Of a DNA stretch of 64,000 nucleotides, positions 48,513-60,520 are shown in pieces; position 1 is the stretch's first letter; every line of letters begins with the position of its first letter. The DNA is from Mugil cephalus (Eukaryota; Chordata; Actinopteri; Mugiliformes; Mugilidae): assembly GCF_022458985.1 (NCBI RefSeq), contig NC_061779.1:19513001-19577000 (forward strand), read 5' to 3'. A program made the position numbers and the translations under genes. The notes under the pieces were generated by a model, which was not told the DNA's origin, ran no database searches, and saw only the letters and a program-made list of their open reading frames with translations.

Positions 48513-48602
48513 ATGGAACACTTCGAGGAAAGGGTAACTGAGTAAGTTCAGAAATACAAACATTTGTACGAGTTGTCTTCGCCGATTGTTGAAAGTGAAG
48601 CA
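48513..48602 (+). pseudogene. possible Harbinger MADF-type protein fossil (N-terminal part)
   Basis: From the ATG at 48513 the frame gives MEHFEERVTE, a stop (TAA), then VQKYKHLYELSSP. This resembles, from memory, the start of the MADF/Myb-like accessory protein of fish PIF/Harbinger elements (pattern E-V-x-K-Y-x-H-L-Y). Downstream similarity is lost quickly. The preceding 150 bp (CACCTCCCCAGAAACGTAAC and on) may be its upstream region. No element ends were found. Confidence 0.3.
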
Positions 48603-48639
48603 AGGTGTAAAAACAAAAAAACCCGAATGGCAAAAAAGA

Positions 48640-48659
48640 CAGCGCCAACTAGTGTTTGG
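48640..48659 (-). promoter_or_regulatory. CTCF-like motif
   Basis: On the minus strand CCAAACACTAGTTGGCGCTG matches the CTCF core CACTAGRTGGCGCT with one difference. Motif match only. Confidence 0.35.
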
Positions 48660-50478
48660 ATGGCATTGTTGCAGAGCTAGCCAGACTGACAAAACACAAT
48701 TATAAACGGCCCACAACAGCGTAGGATTACACCGTCTATGTCCCGCAGTATTTAAACTAAAACCACTAAGGTGGAACAGCACAGGAGGGAGGAAAAGATG
48801 AATGATGTTTGCTCAGACTTTGCACAGAACTTATATGGACTTATATCTCATTTCTCATTGTTTGTGACATTTCTTAGCTGGTGACGTGTTACTGGGCCGC
48901 TGGGATCTTTAAAATCTACACTGTCCATAAATCTCTCACCCATCTGTCTTCATCCTCGTTGGGATTCTTGGGAATATTTGGTATTAATTTGGAAATATTC
49001 CCTGAGAAAGCCATAAAGCAACATAGGCTGGCTTAGATTTGAACGTGTGACAAGCGTTGAAGACAACTGGCCAGAGGACTGAGATGAACGACTGTGTGTG
49101 GCGGGCAAGGAAGGAAATTGGCACCTGACTGCATAATAAATTCATGCTTGTTTTTGCACTGGAGGGTTGAACCTCTTTCCAAGTATGATTTGTTCAGGTA
49201 CCAAGTATTTTTCATCTTTTGCTTTTGATACACAGAATCATCATCACGCCGTTTTAACCCAGTTTAATTGCTTTTTCCTGTACTCTGTGTTCCCTGTTCT
49301 TTCCCTCGCGCTATTAAAATTATATTGTCGGGTTCATAAATGGTCTTCGACTTGATGATTCATTCTTGAGAGCTTTGACTTGTTAAAGCCAAACCCCGCG
49401 CACTGCATGGAAAAACAAAGGTTTAAGTATGAGAGGAGCCTGCTTCCTTTTTTACGGCAAGATTTTGGGGCCAAGCATCCAGGACAGAGGTTATCAGGGG
49501 AATGAGCTGCCAGGGCACATGTAGGAAGTCGGGAAAGATCCTCTACAAAAGCCTCCTTTTAAGTGCTGTTTTTGTGACAGTGTATTGATTCACAAAAAAA
49601 AAAAAAAAAAAAAGTATTTTTTTGTTTGTTTTCTTGTTTCTCTCCTCTGAGAAGAAACACAGGACTGGTAGCACTGTAGTATGATCTTCATACAGAGCGC
49701 TGTAACTCCAGTTTAGACAGTACTCTTACTGTGCTTTATAAGTAGAAGTAAAAATGTTTATTGAAGTTTAACATTCTTAACCCTGGTAAGCAATGTTGTG
49801 CAACGCTAATACACTTGAGACAGTGCTAGCTGATAGTCTTGCGGGGTTTTATTTGGACAGCGGTCATTTCGACTCCAGCTGAGTCTGATGGACATATGTG
49901 TTTTGCAGATAAAGTCATAAACAGATTAATGATCAACATCATAGCAGCTATTCTTTGGAGGAACTTGAAGGTGTGTAGTAAATTTTATGATATTCATCTG
50001 GTAGTTATTGAAATATTTTAGCCGTGACCCAAAACCAATCAACCAAACAGCCAAGCCGCTCCCATGAGCTGCGCTGATGGCACGTCTAAAATTGAACCGT
50101 GTGTCCGCTCTCTCCGTTTTCCAGCTGCTTCCAGAGCTGTTGACTACAGTCCTGCTCTGACGCTGATGGACAGAGTTTGCACAATGGCAGTGATGGAAAA
50201 TAAGCGGGTGCATTTAGTTAAGTGACTGTATGTACTTAAGAGAAGCTGTGAGAGTTTGCACTTTACTTGAGAGTATCAGTTTTCTGCAACTTGATATTTC
50301 GATGTACTGAACAGGAGATTGGAAGACGTGGCACAAAAGGTTTATGCGGTACATTATAAAGGAGCCGCCATCTCACCCAGGGATGAATAGAAACTGCAAT
50401 AGCACGGAGACTGGTATTTAAGCTAACATACAGATCTGTGTCATGAGTTATATACTTACTATAATAGTAGTAAGTTTA

Positions 50479-51110
50479 AATTTAAATATAGCATCTTAAA
50501 GGCAAAGAGCATTTGCACCAAAGTGCTTCACATCCAACTAGTCGTATAAAACATGTAAAATACAGATCAGCATCAATGTATCAAGAAATGAAAAGCTATT
50601 AACACCCAGGGTGACCAAACGAAAAAAGAAAAACTGGTCAGATGCTATTAGAAGCCAAGAAATAAAGATGGGTTCTAAGGTGCTTCTTAAAAGCCTCAAC
50701 AGAGTCAGAGTTTCTGGCTTCTGGCAGGCTGTTCCAGATACGAGGGGCTGCGACACAAAAAAGGTCTGGCCAACATACCACGGTCTGAGGATCTGAGGGT
50801 TCTGGTGGTGGTGTAAGGAGCGAGAAGCTCAAAGATGTTAGAGATATATGAAGGGTCGAGACCACTGAGGGATTTATAAACAATCGGAAGAATCTTGAAT
50901 TGTGTATCCTGAAATGAACGAGCAGCCAGTGCAATGATGCAAGAATGGGAGCGATGCAGTTTCGCTTCTTTGATCTTGTTAACAACCGGACCGCAGCGTT
51001 TTGGACTAGTTGGAGATGGTGGTCTGGGTGATTTTTGAAATGGTTCAGAGCTGAAGGAAACTGGACCCGCCTGTTAAAACTTAAATTACTGACAAATAAA
51101 ACACTCAAGT
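50479..51110 (-). mobile_element. L2/CR1-like LINE, 3' fragment
   Basis: The minus strand carries the end of a reverse-transcriptase ORF (see the pseudogene entry), followed by a 3' UTR with GTGAAGCACTTTGG and a GATGCTATATTTAAATTT tail, the pattern of fish L2/CR1-like LINEs. It is a 5'-truncated insertion, as usual for LINEs. Confidence 0.75.
50638..51108 (-). pseudogene. C-terminal part of a LINE reverse transcriptase protein
   Basis: The 156-codon open frame contains LQLVQNAAVRLLTRSKKRN, PILASLHWL, HFRI and, near the end, APRIWNSLPEARNSDSVEAF and KKHLRTHLY. These are the conserved C-terminal motifs of vertebrate L2/CR1-type LINE ORF2, downstream of the polymerase domain. Endonuclease and catalytic FADD regions are absent, so it cannot act. 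The frame has no stop despite the truncation, which suggests moderate age. In the middle (STLHISLTSLSFSLLTPP) the usual DPSYIS-type segment is diverged or frameshifted. Confidence 0.78.
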
Positions 51111-54100
51111 TTTTCGCTTATGGTTTGATATGGGAGGAGAGGTGAGGTAATAATACTAGCAAAAGAAGAGTTTTAGTTTTGCTAATAACATTTGCTCGAA
51201 ACAACTGGCCCATTATATTGTTAAACTAAGGGTAAAGGCTGCTGTTCTAATTTGAAGAAATACAATGTTTTAATAATGATAGTAATACGCCTTAAAACAC
51301 AGTATTAAATAAATAAATAGATATCTTTATTAAAATACGCTATATACCCACTGTAGTAAGCTGCTAGGCTAGGCTAAGCTAATGTTAAATACAGCTAAGA
51401 CTGAGGGTCAACATCACGTGTTATGTGCTCCATTCTCCCCTCTGCTGGTCATGAGAGGTAAAAGTTGTTAAACTCTGCTCCAACCTATTTACAGAAAACT
51501 CATCAAACGAGGGAGGAAAGAACCCATCCTCCTCCCAGCCAATGCAACAGGAGCACTGGTCTTCTTTTGTGGTTTTCACTCTGTTAGATTTAGTTCTTCT
51601 GTCTAAGTTAGAGGAAAGACACCAAATCCCACAGCGCTTATCGGGTTGGTCCGAGTGTCTTTCGTTTCCTCTGCTACTTTTGGTCGCCCAATCAGTTGTA
51701 GTTGTCGTGGAGCTTGTTTTGTGGTTACTCTTAAAATGACAAAGTTAAGACTTTGCTGCACCTGCTCGATTGCTCGTTGATTATGTTTGACCTGTAGGGG
51801 TTGTAGCATAATGGAGAGTTTGTGTAAACTCAAACATTTTCAGGGTTTTTGGTGCAGTTGATCTTTTTGTTTTTTTGTGTCTTTTATAATAAAATGTTGA
51901 TTTACTCTGTTACATGCCATTATATGGAAGGTAATAGAACCCTTCATGGCCTACATCACTGTGACATCACAGCGTTAGCTGGAAACAAAACAGGGGGAAG
52001 CTTGAGGCGAACACTGTCAACAACAAAAGTGTCGTTATGCTGAATTTTTTGGTGCCAAAACCTGAAAAGCAAAAACATGTTGAAGTTTAAGTTTTATCGC
52101 ATACCAGTTACTGCCAGTCGTGTAAACTTTGGTTGAACACAATTAAAAGAAAAGACTGGAGTGAAAACTCAATAAAACACTTGATTTCAGGTAAGATTAA
52201 TATGTAATGCATCATCAGTTTTATCCTGGCTAACATTATGGGCTGGACTAAATTGTGAGTGAAATAACATTAAGTTAATCATTATTTGGGGGATTCTTGT
52301 CACATGTTAATGCCATCGCAAACCGCTAGTTAATGCAGCATTAGCTGTATATTTCATGGGTGTCCAAGTAGAAGTTGCATTTACCACGTTACCTTCCACA
52401 GTAGGTCCGTCTGATGTGTATTAGTATATTCTCTAAAAGCTGTGTTTTCTCCATCCATTTTTGCCCAAACAGTCCATTGAGCACCAGCTCACCCGTGTTT
52501 ACAAGCTAGCATGTTAGAGATGTTTTGTTTTCCGGTTAAGGCCCGCCCCTCAAAATACATCACACTCTTTATAAACTGTGAAGGGGTCTATTAAAGCTAG
52601 TTTACATTTTTTACACCATTAAGTTGTTTTTCTCCTAATACCTCACTACATTTTATCTTTTTTAGAAAGGAAAAATTGCTTTTAACACAATATTTTTATA
52701 ATGTGTTATGTACATTTGTACTTCAGCCAAGTCTTCCACCATGTACGGGGAAAAAAAACAACTAAGCTCAGTTAAATCAGCATCAGATTTATTTATAACT
52801 TTATTTGTTATTTCTTAAGTCAGTTTAAGGCAAAGTTAGCGTGCCACTTTCACTGCTGAGAATTAACTGGTAATGTAGCATGAAGTACAAGTACTGTTGC
52901 TATGGTAACCTGCAGTTTAATATACCTCGTGCACTGAATTAGAGCAGCGGTTAAACTGTCGACTGAAACTAGGGTTGAGGTTTTTTTTTCATGGTACAGT
53001 TTTAAGGGACATCTGTCACTCAAATAAAAGGCTTTCCTGTCGCGGCCGTGAAGTAGTTTTTCTGTGAAGCCGTTTAGGGCATCATTAAATAGACCAAGCG
53101 TGATTTAACATGTTATGATTTATGTCAAAATGCTTGAATTAATGTGCACCTGTGATGGGTTTTCCTTTCTCAGAAAAGATAGGATCATAATTACATGGCT
53201 TTGTATTTCGTTCATGAAAGTCTTGTCCGTATCAACATTACATGACCTTCAAAAAGTCACTCAGCAAACGGCATGTGACTCTGATCACACTGCTTATAAT
53301 TGACAATCAGTCTGGAGGACGGAGAGTACACACAGTAGGTCATCATCTATACAACCTCTCTACATACAGACCAGCAGGGACTGTACCCAAACATGATAAC
53401 ATGAGACAGGTGCACAGTATGTACACAGTATGTACTCACCATGTCAACAGGACAAAGCAAGTCCAGTGAATCAATACAATTATTCTGATTATTATGTGTG
53501 CTGTGTAGTGTTTCTCCTTCCTGAGCTGCATTCACCTCCAGCCTGAACTTCATTGTGTTATTTCCTTTATATCAAGGTTTAACCCTCACCCGCAGTGGAG
53601 TACGCCTTTTAAAAGCAAACTGCTACACTCAATACTGCATAGCTGTTTCTGATCATTCTAATTAAAGCACAGCTAACAGTATCTGTTCAGTGACCAGCTG
53701 TCACAGTCGCTGCAATTTGCTAATGCTGTGCTTATCCACTTGTTATAATCCAATAGGTCCCATAATTTATCTCATTAGAGCTTAGGGAAAAGATAAGACA
53801 TTCCCTTTTTGATAACCTAATTTTGAGTGAGTACGTCAACGTGTCCATTTCTTTCCTCAGACTTGGGTGTTTGACTAGCACCGTTTTTCAGTGCCGTCAC
53901 ACTCACTGAGGTCAGAGGTCAGCTCATCAGTCACAGGGAGCGTGCTCCACTCACTTCCTCCACGTCAACTGCTGTTTTCCAGCAGGACACACTCACACTC
54001 ACAGAAACACACTGGTCCCCTCTCGAAGGCGCTGAATGGCTGCCTAACGACCTTGTGCAATCACATGAAAAGGCTCTTATGCTGATTGACAATTAAAGTG

Positions 54101-57100
54101 CTGATCATTATTCCTGGTCCTAATCAACAACAGTTTCAGAGGCAAGAACTTTGACACAGATGTCCCCTTCAGATGTCTCTGTACCTCTGAATAAGAATTG
54201 CTTGCACTGCAGCGGTTTTTTAGTTCATTTTAGCGAAGGATTTATTGCGGTGGTTCTTTTCTTTAAGGAGTTGCCCCTCTTTTTGTGCATTAAAAAGCTT
54301 TCTGTCTAAGCACAAACTGTGTACAATTGACTGTGGTAACAGTGGTAGCCAAATTAAGACAATGGATATTTATTGAAACCAAAGGACTGAAGGTTTCTCA
54401 CAGAAATAAAACTAAAGCAGACCTCTATTCTAGCCTACGGCTGTGGATTTTGTTAGTTGAAGTTATTCGTATTAGACCTTTGGATGACTTGGACTATATA
54501 AAATCATGGTGGGTCAAGAAACATAAGATTTTCGTTTCAGTGTTTCACTTTTCACAGAGAAATAGATTAGAGGAAGCATTTGGCAAAAGTAACGTAAAAA
54601 CCCTGGAGTGTAAACTTTCCCAGGAGAGAGCAGCCAGCGTAACCACGAACTTTGATATTGCATTTATTTTTTTTCCCCATAAAATAATAGCATTAGTTTA
54701 TTTTGCCTTTGGAAACAATCCTAGATTTTGTACTGCAGATAGTCAGCTAACATCAAATTCATGTATGTAGACTTCCGTTTGTGTGTTTTGCATGTTTGCA
54801 ATGCTTAAAAATGACTCCGGAGTTCTTAAATGGAGACTATTATAGTCACATTCACAAGCACTCTTCTTCAACAGATGAGAAATCCAATCCTTGACAGGCC
54901 TGAGGTGCCTAGACATGATTGCTCTGCTATGATTAGATGATTGCAATGCAATGATTGTTCGGTAAACAGAAAACTTTGACGGACAGACGTCATTTGGAAA
55001 AAGAAAAAAATTCAATATGTGAGCCTCACAGCTTCACCAGCGGATTGATGTGCCATTTTTCCTTGGCTTCATATCACTGTATGTTCAATACAAGGCTGGT
55101 TTTTCAGTGCAGACAGAGAGCATGGTTTGCAGAGTGCGAATAGGTTAGCGACAATGTTTCGTTTACAGGTTACTATTTGAGCATAAATCTTTCCGGGAAA
55201 GGCCACAGTGTGGTGGCAGTGTTGTAGTTACAGAGGAAGTTTGGAAGAGGGATTTGGTCCCCACAGCAACTGACAACGATGGTGTGGTTGGGCTCCCGTG
55301 CTATTAACTACAGACTAATTTAAAGTCCCCTTGGATAAGTGTGTCTTTAAAAGCCTCCAATGTAAACATAATATAAGGAGTCCTGAGCAGTTCTGACAGT
55401 GTTTGTTGGCCTTCCTGTGAAAGGCCTCAGGGAGGATTTCCTTCAAAGCCTCAATACACATTAATGTTTGTGCCAGAGGACTGGATTCCAATCTCACCTT
55501 CTCAACTACTCTCCACCATTTCAGGTACAGATGAATTTTAAGGAAAATCAAAGGATGAATCAAAATGAGGCAATCTCACATAAAAAATGCATTGTTCTCA
55601 GGAACAGGAGTGGAAAGGATGCAGTGCGGGGACATAAAGTAATGTGAGGATGATTTTAAGCAGAAAAATGGAAACAGAAACAGAAAAAATGGAAATCTGG
55701 CATTACCACCCCCTGCCTCTCAAACAATACCAGGTCTTATCAAGTACTCCTGCACACAATTGTTGAAGGTATAAGACAGTCAGATTGTTTGAAGAGAAGA
55801 ATGTGGAGAATTTACCACGGGTTTTGGTGGATTTAAACCCCGTCCACATATAATATACTCAATGCCCATCGCTGTTTAGCTGACAGCTGGTCGCTAGTGG
55901 CCTTTCCAGTGTTTGGTTGCCTGGGTAACCTTCTTCTTTGTTTTCCTTCTGTGGTTGTACCACATGTCACCCAACTGTATCAGACGCTGCCATTGGGCGA
56001 CGCCTCAATTGGAACATCTCAAATTTGAGATTAGTTTAATCTGATCGCCGATCATCGAGACAACTTGCTGGATAACACTCCATGGTTTCTCGTCACCACA
56101 TCGCTGCTACATGCTTCCTGTGTGTACACCCTGTCTGTTCATGTAATTAAAGTTTGTCCCACTCATAATCAAGTCTTTGTTGGTAGGTGGCGTATCCCTG
56201 TATGAATTTTGGACCAGTGACATGCCCTCAGGTTCATATTGTTTGATGCACAGTACCGTAGCTTTCAGGTTAATTTCAAGTTGCAGTGTTAGTGTCAAAA
56301 GAAGTGGACCCAGAGTGGAATATCTTAGCAGCCAATGGATGGATTGCCATCACATTTCATACAAAACTTAATGGTCCCCAAAGGATAAATCCTGCTGACT
56401 TTGGTGATTCCACTAGTCCATCTACAAAGTTCTCATGTGTGTTTTTGAGTTAATTTATTGCCGTGAAACTTGGTATAGAAATTCATGCCTCCCTCAGGAT
56501 ATATTAAACTGTCTTTGCATTTATCATTGACAACATTTTAAATGCCCAAATTCTTCAGTTCATGACCAAATTCCTGAAGCATATTCCCACAAGCTTCAGC
56601 TGTTATTTATGTTTCACTTCTCGCCAAGTGTAACGAACTAAACTAGGATGACGAACATGCTAGCTTTAACACTGCTGTTAGCGCGTGCATTTAAACACGG
56701 CTGTGCTTTGACACAGCCTCACAAAGCTGCTAGCATTGCTATCGATTCATTTTTTTGTTTAAACATATGATGTTTGGACATTCAAAAGGATTAAATCAAC
56801 TAAACTTGAGGTATCGATATATCGCCAATACTCTATATTTGAATTTTATTTTGGAAATTTGGTCAGTAAAAATGTGAAAGATACGTATATAAAATCTAGA
56901 TGTTTAGTATTCAATGTACAGTAGTTATAATGAGATACATTTTCTCAAGTCTATCTGGAAAATCTTAAATAATGCACAGTGGATTAGAGCAAATGAGAGA
57001 ACTGGGATGAGATGTTGCAAGGGTGGTAAAGACTAATTTGAATTTTTGGAGGTGGACATAAATGTACAGGAGGTCTGCATATGTCTTGGACCTCACAGCT

Positions 57101-58745
57101 ATAATTTTTTCTTTCTCTATAGAAAGTCAGATCACCTATGTGGAATCTGAAATGCTGTACATTATTTAATACACGGCAAAATTTATAAATTAGGAGATAA
57201 CCAGATGACATTAATGAACATCAAAAGATCCTCGTCAAAAAATCAAGGCTAAATTTGGCAGTGGACTGTTTTTGCCTTCTCCAGAATACTATTCTGTGAA
57301 GAAAGCCTGATGAAAGAAGGTCATTTAATCAAGAGTTAGCTTTGTCTGTCCTCTCTGAGAGCACCCTGGGTCGACAAGTCGGAGAGCCATGAATCACTGT
57401 CTGAGATGCAGGCAGCCAGACTTCCAGGTGTGTTAGATTTGACTTGGACAGACATAACAAAGCCACAAAGATTTGCAGTTTAATGTTGCCGTTAAACATT
57501 TTTGCGGTAATGCCAGGGTTAGTTGTATGTCACCTTATCGTCCGGGACGGCTCCCTGCCTCACTCCTCCTCTGGTTTTAATTTGCAGCAGCACATTGCTG
57601 GAGCGATCAGCAGGGTTGGCATGGTACGAAAGCCTATAAAAGGCTTATTAGGGGAAAAGCAGAAAGTTCTTGAAGTATACTTGTTAAAAAAAAAAAAAAA
57701 AAAAAAAAGGCACCTGAATGACTTTCAGTCTGTAATATTGTAAAATATTACAAGGCTTTCAATGGACTAGATTAAAAAAAAAAAATTAAATTGAATTTAA
57801 CCAGCTCCTCATTTAAACTACAAAGAATAAACCTCCTTGATTAATGTTCACTTTACTTATTCTAAAGGTGCCTTAATAATTGTCTAATTTTATTGCTGCA
57901 GAAAGTGGAGGAGATCTCGACATAAATCTTTTCATCTACGGTATATCCTTTCTCCTCTCTCTTCTTTGTCAGTTGAAAACTGTCAGAAGATTTTCAAAAA
58001 ACACTCATTTACTTCCTTGTTGTTTTTCAGTCATGCTGCTCTTCTTCCAGTTTATAGCCTGGTATCCTGAAGCAGTGTTTTATTTTATTATCAGCGCTAT
58101 AAAGGGGAAAAAAGAACATAAAATATCTTTGGCAAAGAGTGGAACTGATCTCGGCCTACATTGTCTTCTTGCTAATTATCATGGACCAAATCAACAGTGA
58201 AGGCATCAATCACTCAGATAGACAAGGCTGCCATGGAGGTAAAAGGCTAATAAACTTTGTACAAAAATACAACTTCATCTCCTGGGGATGATTTTTGTAA
58301 TGATGGATAATTTTGTATTCACAAACACAAAAGTAATTCCAGCGCTTTATGACAGCAATAACAAAGAGTGGACCATGACGGTGACCATGGGGAAGCTTGT
58401 TATTTTTGTTTGAGCCAAAAGAGGACTTTCACATTAGAACGTCTGCAGACGAAGTCACACAAATCCCCTTTGAAAGCCTCTCCCCAAAACCTCATACAAA
58501 ATTTAAGGGGACTTCCAGTTTCATCAGTCTCCATCAGTTTGACTGACAGTAGCTCTCCCCGCTGAGGCTTCAGAGTGAAGTATAATGATAGGTGACCGTG
58601 CTCTGAGGCTTTGTTGTTTACACACAGGCGGGTATGAAAAGAGCAGATATACTATTGACAGATGCTAAATATTTCATGGAGGGGTCCTGTGTCGTCTGAC
58701 ATTTCTCCTGGCATTTTCATCTTTTGAAAATAAATAAATATATAG
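51111..58745. other. long non-coding tract, no recognised gene
   Basis: No recognisable gene or complete repeat. A 147-codon plus frame (54327-54770) and a 106-codon one (57880-58200) have no known domain; the latter follows a good acceptor-like TTTTATTGCTGCAG but has only a weak donor. An A23 run lies at 57686-57708. Confidence 0.5.
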
Positions 58746-60520
58746 TATGTAGGTTCTGCGCAGCATCTTTGCTGTACCTAGGACTGCGCTTTTCTGGACT
58801 GAGGCTTTAGGTGTTGTTCCTGGGATCTGTTGGAGTCACTCTCACAGTTTGCTGGTCACTGTCCCGAGTGCTCCTACTACTACAGGGGGCCACACTCGCC
58901 TTGACCTGGTCGACTTCCTTGCGGCATCCTCATGGTTTCTATTAGCCTGTGGGATATCAAGGTACTTGCTAGGATATCAAGCATGTTGCCCTCTCGTAGG
59001 TCGACCCCCTCAGTTCTGATGATTTGAGACCTCTCCTTGAGACCATCCAAAACACATCCGAATGACATCTCTATGTCATTACTGTAGATCCTGGTGGTGT
59101 AGATCAGTGAGTCGATTTCACGCTCATTCTTGGCATACAGCTTGACATCATTCATGAAGCAGGTGGCTGATTGTTGCTTCCACTTTGGAATTGGTATCTG
59201 TAGCCACTCGTGTTTGATGACCTGGCTGAGGGTGTTTAGGCCTATGCAGAACAGCAGCGGTGATGGCGCATCTCTTTGGTATATGCCGCACTTGATGTCT
59301 CATTGAGTTCTGGATGTAGGCTCTTAGGTTTCTGTTGATCTTATACAGTTCGAGACATTCCAGTATCCATGTGTGTGGCATTGAATCGTAGGCTTTCTTG
59401 TAGTCAATCCAGACGGTGCACAGGTTGGTCTGTCTGTTCTTACAGTCTCAGGCGACTGCTCTATTGATCAGTAGCTGGTGCTTGGCTCCTCTGGTGTTGC
59501 TGCCAATTCCCTTCTGCCGCAATAATGCCTGACAGGGCCTTCCATGTTGTACAGAGACAGGTTATTGGCCGGTAGTTGGATGGGACGGGTCCCTTCTGGA
59601 GGTCTTTCAGGATTAGGACTGTCCTGCCCTAGGTCAACCACTCTAAGTGGGTCCCATCCCTCAGCAGCTGGTTCGTCTATACTGCTAGGCGCTCATGGAG
59701 TGCAGTTAGCTTCTTCAGCCAGAATATATAGATCATATCGGGGCCCGCTCTTTGTTGGATGTCTGCCATTGAGATGGTTACTGGTTCTTGTTCTGGGAGG
59801 TTGCTGTGGTCAGTTCTTAGGTACTCACTTGAGCATTGGTGTTGTGTGATGCCTCTCTTTCCCATATGTCTTTCCAATATTCTTCCACCTCCGCTCTTGG
59901 TGGGTCTGTTGTTATTTCCCTGCCACTGAGAGTACACCTTGGCTGATTCAGTGGAGAACATGCCTCCTTGGTATATCTCTTCAGCTGGGTGCCCAGAGCT
60001 GCTAGTCTCTTTTTGGAAGTTTCAAGTGCTTCTGGTATGAGAACTCGTTGTACTCCTTAGGTACCCCTTTATTCACCATGTTGCCTTTCTGCAGCTCTGC
60101 TAGCTGACTAACTTCTCTCTGTGTTGCCTTTATCTTGGCCTCTAACCGTATCTTCTATGGTCGGTGCTACCGGTTATGCCCTGAGCCCATTTTGTTCCCA
60201 AGCATCTCTGGGATTACTGTTGCTGCACTTGTGTATCAGCTTATTAGTCTCAGTGATGGTTACCGTAGGGATTGTCATTAGTGCAGCATTCACATCCACT
60301 AGTAGATCTTCTGAAGGTACTTGACAACTCAGCTCAGCTCAGACAATTTGTCGGGAGCTCCAGGACTGTAGTTGGGTCACGATCTCCCTTCTGAAGTCAG
60401 CTGCTCTTGTATTGAGGCTGTTGGTATACGTTAGGGCTTGGAACCCATATCTGATTGTGGGGGTGATGAAAACATCTCCCCCCTGACCTGTCGTCCTGGC
60501 CCCCCCTTGCCATATCATTG
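58746..60520 (-). mobile_element. R4/Rex6-like non-LTR retrotransposon fossil
   Basis: Broken minus-strand frames follow the order of one retroelement protein. Near 60120 lies RLEAKIKATQREVSQLAELQ; at 59677-59961 VYSQWQGNNNRPTK and LRTDHSNLPEQEPVTISMAD; at 59148-59381 MPHTWILECLELYKINRNL; at 58880-59155 NDVKLYAKNEREIDSLIYTT. At 58746-58890 comes a C-terminal piece with VVVGALGTVTSKL and SVQKSAVLGTAKMLRRT. I assign the restriction-like-endonuclease (R4/Rex6) group from memory. Several frameshifts and stops are present, and a large piece between the polymerase and the C-terminus is missing. It is inactive. Confidence 0.7.
59148..59381 (-). pseudogene. reverse transcriptase palm fragment of the non-LTR element
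   Basis: The frame starts at MPHTWILECLELYKINRNL, a conserved segment just after the first catalytic region (Y-K-K-A-Y-D-S type) of this element group. The following PKR..ITAAVLHRPKHPQPGHQTRV is a frameshifted form of the conserved block that would normally read through LSPLLFCIGLNPLSQ. ATISHLL precedes the YMDD-like D-D-x-K-L-Y-A block, which continues in the next frame (58880-59155). The polymerase is therefore broken. Confidence 0.65.

Larger units (their letters stand above)
36816..50478. other. long non-coding tract with scattered motifs
   Basis: No recognisable gene in 13.7 kb. It holds a possible old DNA-element fragment at 37180-37320, a GC-richer block at about 38440-38940, GT/AC microsatellites, a full CRE TGACGTCA at 42088-42095, a G4 motif, two weak candidate exons, the palindrome at 45704, a possible Harbinger fossil at 48513 and homopolymers T18 (44894-44911), T18 (47023-47040) and A20 (49594-49613). 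Confidence 0.5.

Noticed and set aside
57880-58200. 106-codon frame with hydrophobic segments
   Set aside because: A good acceptor precedes it but the donor is weak and the hydrophobic stretches come from pyrimidine-rich DNA.
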